DNA from: Eledone cirrhosa
Taxonomy: Eukaryota > Mollusca > Cephalopoda > Octopoda > Eledonidae
Direction of reading: 5' to 3'
Length of the DNA: 64,000 nucleotides
Assembly: GCA_964016885.1 (NCBI GenBank)
Contig: OZ024742.1
Location: 362,046,848-362,110,847, forward strand
The notes under the pieces were generated by a model. That model had not been told where the DNA came from. It saw nothing but the letters and a program-made list of their open reading frames with translations, and ran no database searches. Made by a program: the position numbers and the translations under genes. Position 1 is the stretch's first letter, and each line of letters begins with the position of its first letter. Below, piece after piece: positions 34,166-44,859 of the stretch.

Positions 34166-37100
34166 TGCATTTATCTTGCTTTATGTTTATACGAGTTATC
34201 ACCAAGTCACAACCAGTGACCTCAAGAGACAACAAGGTCCGCCATGTTCAAGAAAGAACACACATATTCACACATGCATCCTTAGTGTTTAGACTTGTGA
34301 TGTACTTATATTGACAGGATCTTCCTTAGTATATGGGCAGTTCCCATTAGTACTATCTTTTGTATTTCTCCTATACGCGGGTTTCCTGGGATTTGCGATA
34401 AGTAGTCGTTAGACCCCTTAGGTATCATTCCCAGAGCGCCTACAACCACTGGTATTGTTTTAGTTCTCAATTTCCACATTTTTCCAATTTCTATCTCCAG
34501 GTCCTTATACTTGCTCAATTTTTCAAATGTTTTTATAGATACATTCTTGTCTATTGGAACAGACATATCAATTAGCAGGCATACCCTCCTTTGAAAGTCC
34601 TTCAATATTATATCAGGTCTATTTGCATCTATTTTTCGGTCTGTTTGGATGCTAAAGTTCCACAAGATTGAGATGTGATCTTTTTCAAGTATGGGAGGTG
34701 GTTGATGCTCCCACCAATTCTTTTGATGGGGCAGGTCAAAATGCTTGCACATTATCCAATGTATGTATTGTGCAGCTCTGTCATGCCTGTTTAGGTATTC
34801 GGTTGGAGCTATAGGACTGCACATTGAAATTATATGGTCAATGGTCTCTGGTTGTTTTTTGCATACACGGCATAATGGGCTGCACCCATTTTTTATTATG
34901 TTGGCTTGGTAATTTTTTGTTGGCAGACACTGATCTTGTGCGGATATAATCAGTCCTTCAGTCTCCGATTTCAGTCCAGAGGATGCCAACCACTGATGGG
35001 TTAAAGTTTTGTCAACATCAGGATTGTTAGCTCGCTCTGGGTATTTTCCATACAGAGGCTTTTCTTGCCATTTCTTAGCCAGTTTCTGTAGCAGTTCTTT
35101 CTTTGCAGTTACTTTTACCTGCTTTGCTTTTTTTGTGTTTTCCATTTCAGCAGTAAATGGAGCTTCTGAAATTTGTAGTCCATTACTGTATCTTTGTGCA
35201 TCTTTTGTAATGGAATATGATCTTTTGGTGCTTTCGTGTTTCAAAACGAGTTTGATCATCCAATCATGTGATTCCCTTAGATATGTGGATAATCCAATTG
35301 TTGCAGTTTTCAACGCAATGTCTAACTGGATTAACCCACGTCCTCCTTCTTTCCTAGGGAGATATATTCTATCTATGTCTGCCTTAGGGTGATGCATTCT
35401 GTGCATGGTTAAGAATTTTCGGATTTTTGTATCGAGCCTACGGATCTCTGTTCTTGACCAGTTGATGACATTGTAACTGTAGGTTACTACTGGTATGGCA
35501 AGCGTGTTTATGGCATCGATCCTATTCCTTGCATTCAATTCCGTTCTTAAGATTGCTCTGACTCTGCGGTAACATTCCTTCCTTATCCTTTCCCTCATTG
35601 TCGAGTGCTTGATTCCGTCTCCTTCACAAACACCTAGATATTTGTAAGTTTGTTCTTGATCAAGCTCTCTTATCACGTTCCCCCGATCAAGATTAATGTC
35701 TGAACTCTTCAGCAGCTTTCCTCTGGTGAACGTTGCTTTGGCGCATTTATCCAGTCCAAACTCCATTTTAATGTCATCACTGAACTGCTTCACAGTGGAT
35801 AATAGCCCTTGCAATTGTTCATCATTTTTTGCAAATAGTTTCAGGTCATCCATGTAGAACAGGTGATTAATGGTTTTGTCATAGACTCTATATCCATGTT
35901 TTGTTTCATTGAGCATTTTACTTAATGGTATAAGTGCGATGCAGAATAAAAGCGGTGATAAAGAGTCACCCTGAAAAATTCCACAATTAATGTTAACTTC
36001 TCCAGCTTCCAGTGATTTTGTTTCACTATTCAAAAGGAGTGTCGTTCTCCATGTCCTCATACTGAATGACAAAAACCTCCTGATAACGGGGGATATTTTG
36101 AAAATCTCTAAACATTTTTCAATCCAACTGTGTGGCAAACTATCAAATGCTTTTTTATAATCTATCCAAGCAATCGATAGATTTTTGTGTCTATTATGAC
36201 AATCTTCCAGTATCATTTTGTTAACCAGAAGCTGATCCTTACAGCCATATGAGCCTCGTTTACACCCTTTCTGCTCAATGGGAAATAGGTCATTTGTTAT
36301 CAGGTGGTCATATGTGTATTCAGTTAGGACTGATGTTAAAATTTTATACATTGTGGTCAAGCAGGTTATCGGTCTGTAATTTTTGGGATTGTTTGTCTCA
36401 TCATTCTTCGGTAGCAGGAATGTAATGCCGTTAACTAGCCATGATGGTATCTTTTCTGGCTCCTTAACTATTTCATTGTAAAGTTGGGCTAACAGCTCAT
36501 GAGACTCTGTGAAGGCATTTATCCAAAAGTTTTGTATTTTGTCTTTTCCTGGGGATTTCCATTTGCTGGTTTTTCTTAGAGCCAAGCGCAGCTGTTCAAC
36601 TGTTATATTTTCCCATGTTTGTTCTTCAAGGTGAGCTGTTTCTTTCATTTGTCTGTCTATCCATGGGGCATGTATGTTATGAACTTTTTCTTCGGCCCAG
36701 ATCTTTTCCCAGAATTCTTGCACTTCCTCCTTGGGTGGTATTGATTTAGCAGTTATTGTTGACTTACCAATTTTTCTGTAGAAGTTTCTTTGGTTGTTTT
36801 TGAACATATTATTGTCCTTATAGAATCTAGATCGTTTTTCAAAGCGCCTTATACGAGCAGCTTTGGCCGACACTTTTTGCTTGATTGTTTCTATCAGCAT
36901 GTCTATGTCACATGTTGATCTTATACTGTACTTTTTTTTCAATTTTCTAAGTTTAGTTTGTTTAACATGTTCACCTACTTTATAGTTTGTTAAAATTTCT
37001 ATGTCAGATCGGAGAAGGTTTATTTGGCGATTGATGTTATCTTGCCAAGTAGATTTCTTGTGGGAATTCCTTTGTTTTTTCATCTTCACTCCACATAAGT

Positions 37101-38104
37101 GAGTGGTGACTTTAGCCGATGCATAATAGAGGTGATTTAAGTCAGTAATGCTTAGTTTGTTTGTGATGATAATGTTTTTGAGAATTATGTTAGTCTTGTG
37201 TATTATCTTTTGGTTCTGTTTGGAGTTCTGGATCTTAGGGAGGGTGTCTCGTTCCCCCATGTCAGATTCTTTCATTTTCATCCATTCGATCATAATTTCA
37301 TCCTTCAAGTTGGCAAGTTCATTTTCATTCATTTCTTTATCATTTACGATCTCATTATTTTCATTTGGAGTTTCATCCTGAGCATGCACTCCCTCCACTT
37401 TTTCGCTCCTTTCTTTAATTTGTTCTATTGCCAGTGATTCCGCCCCAACTCTGGGATTCGAAGTGTTACAGTTTACCTCGTTTTCACTGACACATGCTTC
37501 ATTTTCCCTTCGCTGACTTTGTGCTACTAGCTTGATCTGATCAATTTCTATATCAGTTAGTAACTTTTTTCTTACAATATTTCTTCGTATATTGGCTAGT
37601 TTGTTACTGTCAATATAGCCTCTGTTTTCGGGATGTTTCTTTTTCCAGTTGATATATGTTTGCTCTGTATTCGATGTATTTGATGGGTAGTACATGGCAG
37701 TGTAGAAAGCCTCAAGGACTTCTTTATTATCTTCCCTTGACCATTTTTCTCTCTTTTTCTTTGGATTTCTTGGTGGTGAGCATGGAGGGCCAACAGTAGG
37801 AGTATTCCGGTTATGGGAGGTCTCCAGCTCCGAAGTGATGGGAAGGTTTGAACCATTAGCTGATTTTTCGACCCCAGTCTGGTTCCTCTCTGAGGGACGC
37901 GGCCCTTTTTTACCCGGGTGACGGCCGATCCGGTATGAGATTTCATCATTAGACATCTACTTTATTTTGTCGCGTTTTATCCTTATCCGCCAAGGGGTAA
38001 TCTTTTCGTGTTACCACTTCTAGAACGAGTGTCAACCAAGACTAGAGGGGTCGTTCTCCCCTAGAGACATGGCTATTCCCCGCCGGCCGCCATCCCGGTA
38101 TTTC

Positions 38105-38107
<3 letters not shown>
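34165..38107 (-). mobile_element. R4-1b, full-length R4/Dong-type LINE
   Basis: About 3.94 kb on the minus strand: a 5' UTR of about 150 bp (38107-37957, beginning CAAGAAATACCGGGATGG), one long ORF and a 140-bp 3' UTR. (TTA)n lies on both sides (34089-34164 and 38108-38158). Dong of silkworm is known to insert into TAA repeats, and this copy fits that habit. Confidence 0.88.
34306..37956 (-). CDS. R4-1b reverse transcriptase and endonuclease polyprotein, intact
   Basis: A 1216-codon uninterrupted ORF. Residues about 68-150 form a Trp-starting helical module (KREKWSREDNKEV, W72) shared with R4-2, possibly a Myb-like DNA-binding domain (inference). The RT has motif A Asp at residue 599 (AWIDYKKAFD), [10 protein letters not shown] and YMDD at 701-704. 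The zinc knuckle is C1029, C1032, H1041, C1046. The restriction-like endonuclease has NRPD (D1115), then D1130 in LLIDMS. Such proteins nick a chosen DNA site and prime cDNA synthesis there. All catalytic residues that I can identify are present. It is the only unbroken retroelement ORF in the window and could be active. The ATG is the first in frame, 150 nt from the 5' end. Confidence 0.92.
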   Translation of the reverse strand: MSNDEISYRIGRHPGKKGPRPSERNQTGVEKSANGSNLPITSELETSHNRNTPTVGPPCSPPRNPKKKREKWSREDNKEVLEAFYTAMYYPSNTSNTEQTYINWKKKHPENRGYIDSNKLANIRRNIVRKKLLTDIEIDQIKLVAQSQRRENEACVSENEVNCNTSNPRVGAESLAIEQIKERSEKVEGVHAQDETPNENNEIVNDKEMNENELANLKDEIMIEWMKMKESDMGERDTLPKIQNSKQNQKIIHKTNIILKNIIITNKLSITDLNHLYYASAKVTTHLCGVKMKKQRNSHKKSTWQDNINRQINLLRSDIEILTNYKVGEHVKQTKLRKLKKKYSIRSTCDIDMLIETIKQKVSAKAARIRRFEKRSRFYKDNNMFKNNQRNFYRKIGKSTITAKSIPPKEEVQEFWEKIWAEEKVHNIHAPWIDRQMKETAHLEEQTWENITVEQLRLALRKTSKWKSPGKDKIQNFWINAFTESHELLAQLYNEIVKEPEKIPSWLVNGITFLLPKNDETNNPKNYRPITCLTTMYKILTSVLTEYTYDHLITNDLFPIEQKGCKRGSYGCKDQLLVNKMILEDCHNRHKNLSIAWIDYKKAFDSLPHSWIEKCLEIFKISPVIRRFLSFSMRTWRTTLLLNSETKSLEAGEVNINCGIFQGDSLSPLLFCIALIPLSKMLNETKHGYRVYDKTINHLFYMDDLKLFAKNDEQLQGLLSTVKQFSDDIKMEFGLDKCAKATFTRGKLLKSSDINLDRGNVIRELDQEQTYKYLGVCEGDGIKHSTMRERIRKECYRRVRAILRTELNARNRIDAINTLAIPVVTYSYNVINWSRTEIRRLDTKIRKFLTMHRMHHPKADIDRIYLPRKEGGRGLIQLDIALKTATIGLSTYLRESHDWMIKLVLKHESTKRSYSITKDAQRYSNGLQISEAPFTAEMENTKKAKQVKVTAKKELLQKLAKKWQEKPLYGKYPERANNPDVDKTLTHQWLASSGLKSETEGLIISAQDQCLPTKNYQANIIKNGCSPLCRVCKKQPETIDHIISMCSPIAPTEYLNRHDRAAQYIHWIMCKHFDLPHQKNWWEHQPPPILEKDHISILWNFSIQTDRKIDANRPDIILKDFQRRVCLLIDMSVPIDKNVSIKTFEKLSKYKDLEIEIGKMWKLRTKTIPVVVGALGMIPKGSNDYLSQIPGNPRIGEIQKIVLMGTAHILRKILSI

Positions 38108-38138
<31 letters not shown>

Positions 38139-38158
38139 CATTATTATTGTTATTGTTA
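38108..38158. repeat. (TTA)n tract between R4-1b and R4-2a
   Basis: TTA units with ATC and GTT changes; 3' end of R4-2a begins at its right edge. Confidence 0.95.
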
Positions 38159-40240
38159 TTCCTTGAATCTCAGTCATTGATGTTGGTTAACTGGAAAGTC
38201 CGTTGGATTGAATATCAAGCCACTACCTGCAGCCTCAGATATTCAGGACGTATCGGAGGGTTCTTGCTGTTCCAAGCAAGCATGCCTTTTGAAGCGTTCC
38301 AAAAAGCGTGAAGGGGCCGATTTTCTTTAACCATCCCTGGAAACTTTTGGAGATAGTCCCCAGTGCGCCTATGACAATCGGGATCACTTTGACTTCATGG
38401 CAGTTCCAAATCCTTTTCACCTCCCACTTTAGGTCCTGGTATCGGTTAATTTTCTCCCTCTCCTTCTCTTGCACTCTCGTGTCGAACGGGCAGGCCACAT
38501 CCACAATCAGGCACGATCTTTTTTCTTTGTCCACAACCACCAGGTCAGGTCTATTGTGTTCCAGTTTTTTGTCCGTCTGTATCCTAAAATCCCACAGCAC
38601 CTTCACCTGATTGTTCTCCATCACCGCCTCTGGCCTATGCTCATACCATTTCTCAGAATGTGGTAAATTGTTTACTTTGCACAGGTGCCAGTGGATCACC
38701 CTGCCCATCACATCGTGTCTCCAGCCCTTATAGTGGGTCTGGGCTAGGTGTTTACACTCGGACACAATGTGAGCCACAGTCTCCTCTCTCTCTCCACAGA
38801 TCCTGCACAGTGGGCTAGCCTCCTCCTTGTAGATATGGTGCTTCAACCACTTCGTTTTGAGGGCCTGCTCCTGCGCAGCCATTAGCATTCCTTCTGTAGC
38901 CTTTTTGAGGTCTCCTCTTCTCAACCAGTTCCATGTCTGTGGATCTCTAAATTCAGTTTTCTCAAAGAAGGTATTATGAAGGGATTTTCCCTTAAGGCTG
39001 CTCTTCCTCCTTGATGTTATTTCCTCCCCTGGCCTACTGTCCTCTCCTTCAGTACAGTTCTGAGCATTGGCTCCTTACTATAGGTCACGTATTTGTATAG
39101 GTTGTTTTTCTCCATCTGAACACAGTCCTCTATGCTGATAAGACCTCTTCCACTCTCAGATCTCCTTAGGTAGAGTCTATCGACATCACTCCTCTTGTGG
39201 AACATGTTGTAGATAGTCAATAGCTTCCTAGTCTTCCTATCCATTTCTTTTTGTTCAGCAACATTCCATCTGAGAATTCCTGCACTGTACCTAATAATAG
39301 ACACAGCTCGGGAATTTACTGCGCTTATGGCATTTCTGCTGTTCAGATGTGACTTCAATACGCTCCTTACTCTCCGAATGTATTCAGTTCTTAACAATTC
39401 CTTCATTTTTTTGTTCTTTATGCCATCAGCCTCTAGAACGCCCAAATACTTGTATCCTTCCTCAGAGTCAATTTCCTTTATCATCTCACCTGTTGGTATC
39501 TGGATCCCGTTACTTCTGCTCAACCTGCCCCTCTTCATCACAATGACTCCACATTTACCAATACCAAACTGCATACATATATCACTGCTGAAAATACGGA
39601 CAGTGTCAACAAGCACATCCAACTCCTTCTCACTTTTCCCGAAGAGCTTAAGATCGTCCATGAAGAGGAGGTGATTGATGGTAAGCTCTCCCCTTCCCAA
39701 CTTGTATCCTGCTCTCACTTTTCGCAGCATAATGGTCAAGGGCATCAGGGCAAGGACAAACAACAGAGGGGACAGGCTATCTCCCTGGAAGATACCTCTC
39801 TTGATCTTCACGCTTCCCAAGGATACTCCAGTTGATGTCAACTCTGTCTCCCAGGACCCCATACTCCTGCCTAGCAACTGTCTGATGTTATCTGCCACCC
39901 TGAAGATCTCCAGGCTTTTGGTGATCCAGGAATGAGGCACCATGTCAAATGCCTTTCTGTAGTCTATCCATCCCATGGCAAGATCAGTGTGTCTCCTCCT
40001 GCAATTCCCCATTACCATCTTATCAATAAGCAACTGGTCCTTTGTACCACGTGACTTCTTTCGGCATCCTTTCTGTTCATCCGGTAACAAGTTGTTTGTG
40101 TGGAGGTGATGGTAGATTTCCTCAGACACAATGCTCGTCAACAGTTTCCACATTACGGACAGACATGTGATAGGTCTATAGTTGGTAACATCATTACCCT
40201 TGATTCGGTCTTTCATTATCAGAACTGTGGTACCTTTTGT
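38159..40240 (-). pseudogene. R4-2a LINE, 5'-truncated
   Basis: Second R4/Dong-type family, minus strand. The frame 40216-39017 covers [47 protein letters not shown] (motif A), [14 protein letters not shown] and [13 protein letters not shown] (catalytic FMDD). A 10-nt deletion near 39025, compared with R4-2c, shifts the frame. The next part, 38924-38235, holds the knuckle CRICGEREETVAHIVSEC and the nuclease motif HNRPDLVVVDKEKRSC. The 5' end stops at 40240 inside the codons for TTVLIM and abuts the head of a SINE. The N-terminal module is missing. Confidence 0.88.
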
Positions 40241-40432
40241 CGGACGTCATGCTTTGCAGCAAAGAGTTACGGCCCTTTATGTTCTGAGTTCAAATCCCGC
40301 CGAGGTTAACTTTGCCTTTCATCCTTACGGGGTCGATAAAATAAAGTACCAGTCACGCACTGGGGTCGATTTAATCGACTTTCCCCTCCGCCAAAATTGC
40401 TGGCCTTGTGCCTATATAAGAAACAATTATTA
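40241..40432 (+). mobile_element. Full-length SINE with extended 3' region
   Basis: Head CGGACGTCATGCTTTGCAGC, B-box-like GAGTTCAAATCCCGCC, body GGTCGATAAAATAAAGTACC, an extra segment GGTCGATTTAATCGACTTTC that other copies lack, and end ATAAGAAACAATTATTA. It is joined directly to truncated R4-2a on the left; its tail holds R4-2b. Confidence 0.88.
40416..40432 (+). repeat. Left copy of 17-nt target duplication of R4-2b
   Basis: ATAAGAAACAATTATTA, the SINE tail, found again at 44843-44859 beyond the other end of R4-2b. Confidence 0.85.
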
Positions 40433-40511
40433 CTGTTCTTTGAGTCTCAGTCATTGATGTTAGTTAACTGGAAAGTTTGTTAAAATGAATATCAAGCCAC
40501 TACCTGCAGCC

Positions 40512-43500
40512 TCAGATATTCAGGACGTATCGGAGGGTTCTTGCTGTTCCCAGCAAGCATGCCTTTTGAAGCGTTCCAAAAAGCGTGGCGGGGCCAATTT
40601 TCTTTAACCATCCATGGAAACTTTTTGAGATAGTACCTAGTGCGCCTATGACAATCGGGACCACTTTGACTTCATGGCAGTTCCAAATCCTTTTTACCTC
40701 CCACTTTAAGTCCTGGTATCGGTTAATTTTCTCCCTCTCCTTCTCTTGCACTCTCGTGTCGAATGGGCAGGCCACATCCACAATCAGGCACGATCTTTTT
40801 TCCTTGTCTAAAACCACCAGGTCAGATCTATTTTGTTCCAGTTTTTTGTCCGTCTGTAACCTAAAATCCCACAGCACCTTCACCTGATCGTTTTCTATCA
40901 CCGACTCTGGCTTATGCTCATACCACTTCTCAGAATGTGGTAAATTGTTTACTTTGCATAGGTGCCAATGTATCACCCTGCCCATCACATCATGTCTCCA
41001 GCCCTTATAGTGTGTCTGGGCTAGGTGTTTACACTCGGATACAATGTGAGCCACAGTCTCCTCTCTCTCTCCACAGATCCTGCACAGTGGGCTAGCCTCC
41101 TCCTTGCAAATATGGTGTTTCAACCACTTCGTTTTGAGGGCCTGCTCTTGCGCAGCCATTAGCATTCCTTCTGTAGCCTTTTTAAAGTCTCCTCTTTTCA
41201 ACCAGTTCCATGTCTGTGGATCTCTAAATTCAGTTTTCTCAAAGAAGGTACTATGAAGAGATTTTTTATGGAGGCTGCTCTTTCTCCTTGTTGTTATTTC
41301 CTCCTTGGACATCCCCTGGTCCTCTCCTTCAGTACAATTCTGAGCATTGGCTCCTTACTATCAGTCACGTATTTGTGTAGGTTGATTTTCTCCATCTGAA
41401 TACAGTCCTCTATGGTGATAAGACCTGTTCCACCTTCAGATCTCCTTAAGTAGAGTCTATTGACATCACTCCTCTTGTAGAACATGTTATAGATAGTCAA
41501 TACCTTCCTAGTCTTCCTATCCATTTCTTTTTGTTCAGCAACATTCCATCTCAGAATTCCCGCACTGTACCTAATAATAGACACAGCTCGGGAATTTACT
41601 GCACTTATGGCATTCCTACTGTTCAGATGTGATTTTAATACGCTCCTTACTCTCCGAATGTATTCAGATCGTATCAATTCCTTCATTTTTTTGTTCTTGA
41701 TGTCATCAGCCTCCAGAAAACCCAAATACTTGTATCCTTCTTCAGTGTCAATTTCCTTTATCATCTCACCTGTTGGTACATGGATTCCGTTGCTTCTGCT
41801 CAAATTACCCCTCTTCATCACAAGGACTCCACACTTACTAATACCCAATTGCATACATATATCATTGCTGAAAATACGGACAGTGTCAACAAGCACATCC
41901 AACTCCTTCTCACTCTTCCCGAAGAGCTTAAGATCGTCCATGAAGAGGAGGTGATTGATGGTAAGCTCTCCCTTTCCCAACTTGTATCCTGCTCTCACCT
42001 TTCGTAATATAAAGGTCAGGGGCATCAGGGCAAAGACAAACAGAGGGGACAGACTATCTCCCTGGAAGATACCTCTCTTGATCTTCACGCCTCCCAAGGA
42101 TTCTCCAGCTGATGCTAATTCTGTTTTCCAGGACTTCATACTTTTGCCCAACAACTGTCTGATTCTATCTGCCACCTTGAAGATCTCTAGGCTTTTGGTG
42201 ATCCAAGAATGAGGCACCATGTCAAATGCCTTTTTGTAGTCTATCCATCCCATGGCAAGACCAGTGTGTCTCCTCTTGCAATTCCTCATTACCATCTTAT
42301 CAATAAGTAACTGGTCCTTTGTACCACAGGACTTCTTTCGGCATCCTTTTTGTTCGTCCGGTAACAAGTTGTTTGTGTGGAGGTGATGGTAGATTTCCTC
42401 AGGCATAATGCTTGTCAACAGTTTCCACATTACGGACAGACATGTGATAGGTCTATAGTTGGTAACATCATTACCCTTGATTCGGTCTTTCATTACCAGA
42501 ACTGTGGTACCTTTTGTCAACCACTCTGGTACCTCACCTGACATGAAGCAGTCATTGAACATGGTTGTCAGTTTCGGGTGGAGGGATGTTATATTTTTAA
42601 TCCAATACCCCTGCACACCATCTGGACCCGGTGATTTCCAGTTGGTTAGTTTTTTGGCCTGCCCCTTAAGAGTTTCAACTGTGATACTCAAATCAGTTTG
42701 TTGGTGTGCCTGTTCACTAATCTCCTTTTGTACTGTCTCAATCCACACTGCCTGGTCATTATGTTTAACATCCTGCTCCCATATTCCTCTCCAGAATGTC
42801 TTAGTTTGTTCCGCCTCAGGGATCAAATCGTTGCCTCTTTCTTTCCCTTCAAGCTGTCCAAACAGCATCTTCTGGCTGTTGTCACACATGCGGTTCTGTC
42901 TATACTGACTGACTCTGCCCTAGTATCGCCTAATTTTTTCCCTCTTTGCTACAATGCGTAGCTTCAGTTCCTCTATGATAATATTTAGCTTTTTCCTCCT
43001 AGTTTTGTACTTTATTTCCAGTCTATGTTTAGTGTCTATGTTTTTTAGTGTCCCATTCAGTAAGGACTCAAGCTTTCCAATGTCATTTCTCATTTCCCTG
43101 ATTTGAACATTCAGTCGTTTCTTCCACCAAGGTTCTGATCTTTCTTGTTTGTTTTTTCCTCTCGCTTTGATGGCAAGTAATTTCCTCACCGCATTTGCTG
43201 TTGGTTTGAGGATATTGTTGCACTGGTAAAGGCTCCTCGCCTCAAGGTATGGGACGACTTTGTTTACCTTAGCTGTTGTTTCTTTTAACTTTCAGCTGTT
43301 TACAAATCTTAGGTTCATAGGTTTCCCACTATCATTGTTCAATTCATCTACCACTAAGTTTAGGATATCAACCAAATCTTGTCCTAGCCCGTCAGCATTC
43401 ATCTCCTCAATGGCCGTATCTTTGTTCCAGGTATTATTTATTTCAGCATTCAGATCATTGTCTGCTTCGGATGGTTCCTCCGTTCTCTCGACCTCTTCAC

Positions 43501-43924
43501 CTTCATTTCCCACTTGCTCGTTTGCCTGGCATACTCCACTCTCCATTTCCAACCTAATCTCTCTGCTCAGTTCCTCCAGTTCCAGCTCGCTTATCCACCC
43601 ATTCGTTCTTATTACCCGAGCCTGCCCGGCCAATTTTTGTTCATCTAATTTAAATAGACCAATCTCGTTCCAGATGTTATGCATCCGTTTCCTATAGCCT
43701 TTCTCCTTGGGGTTACTCTTCAGGTAACATTGCATAACAGTTCTATTCAATTCTTTCGTCCAGTTGGTTCTTGTCCCTTTCCTTCTTCTTCCTCCGACAC
43801 CAGCAGTATTTGGTTGACAGCCAGGTCCCTGCTGCTGAGCCAGGGAGGACCTGCTGGGTGAGAGTCTGTCACATGACATTCCAGTCTCCACTTCACCGTT
43901 ATTCGAACTGTTTAGGTTCGACAT
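40512..43924 (-). pseudogene. R4-2b ORF, broken
   Basis: The N-terminus, 43924-43292, has MSNLNSSNNGEVE and a Trp module TRTNWTKELNRTVMQ (W55), the counterpart of the R4-1 module. A second piece, 43189-42920, is Lys/Arg-rich and ends at a TAG where R4-2c has Glu. The RT piece, 42889-41294, covers [45 protein letters not shown] and FMDDLKLF. A small deletion near 41320 shifts the frame. The last piece, 41312-40512, has the knuckle CRICGEREETVAHIVSEC and a nuclease motif with NRSD in place of NRPD. So it is dead by frame and probably also by nuclease change. Confidence 0.87.
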
Positions 43925-44842
43925 TTAAACACTTTTATCGAGGATTGGTGAATGTATGGTTACATAACCACCGGTGATTTCATCACACTCGGTAATTTTA
44001 GTGTGGCACTATCACGCTGTAGACGAACGTAAACAAACAAACAAACAAACAGGTCAGCCCCCCCCCCAAAAAAAAAAAGAATAAGCATAAGTTTCATTGT
44101 AATGTAATGTTTGAATGTCTGATTTAGTTTTTTTTCTCCTTCCCTGTCTGTCTGTTTGTTTTTCTTTTCATTTTTCTTTTCTTTACGTTTTTCGTTGCTG
44201 CTGTGTTGTTTTGATTTTGAATTTTGGTTTTTTGATATTTTGACCGGGTCATCAAATCAGTCTATTTATATCTTTTGATGCCTTCCTCTTTTAGTGGGGA
44301 CACTACGATGCATGTCTTAGCAGGAGGTAGTGGGAGAGAATAGCGGCGGTAGCGATAATGAGGCAGTGGTGGTGGTGGTGATGTGCTAGTAGAACTTAGC
44401 AGGAGGTAGTGGGAGAGAATAGCGGCAGTAGCGATAATGAGGTAGTGGTGGTGGTGATGTGATCGTAGTACTGTAGTGATGGTGTTGAAGTTGAAGTAGA
44501 AATAGAAGTTGAGCTAACTTGACTAGAGTTTTTGGCGTGGTAGTGGTGATGGTGGCGGTGGTGGTGTTGGTGGTGAACTTATTTGCCTGTCTGTCCACTT
44601 AGCCATTTTGCCTTTTTCATCTTTTTCGACTATAACATTTCTGATCCAAAATTAAATATTAAATATTGGGGTCCTTTGCCATAATGTGATGCGTTGTCGA
44701 TTGCTGAGAGTAAAATGTAATCTTATATTTGATTTGTAATAAGAATTATTCTATCACAGTTATTTTAAATAAGTAAAAATCAAAAACTTACGGGAGCGAT
44801 TCCATAACGATATATATCCACCATGTGCGTTTTCTTCCCTAA
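43925..44842 (-). promoter_or_regulatory. R4-2b 5' UTR, likely internal promoter region
   Basis: A 0.9-kb leader homologous to 53464-54997 in R4-2c. It is rich in GTGGTG and has a 79-bp direct duplication, units starting 44316 and 44395 (GCAGGAGGTAGTGGGAGAG). LINEs usually carry their promoter in the 5' UTR; the promoter role is inferred, not seen. Confidence 0.45.
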
Positions 44843-44859
44843 ATAAGAAACAATTATTA
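44843..44859 (+). repeat. Right copy of 17-nt target duplication of R4-2b
   Basis: ATAAGAAACAATTATTA, identical to 40416-40432. Confidence 0.85.

Larger units (their letters stand above)
40433..44842 (-). mobile_element. R4-2b, full-length R4/Dong-type LINE
   Basis: About 4.4 kb, minus strand, inserted in a SINE tail and bounded by the 17-nt duplication. It consists of a 5' UTR 44842-43925, a broken ORF 43924-40512 and a 3' UTR 40511-40436. Three extra bases (CTG) separate the duplication from the family 3' end. The 5' UTR has a 79-bp tandem duplication (44316-44473). Confidence 0.88.

Noticed and set aside
35009..35392. 127-codon plus-strand frame present in all three R4-1 copies
   Set aside because: Repeated only because the antisense of the R4-1 ORF is repeated; no independent sign of coding.
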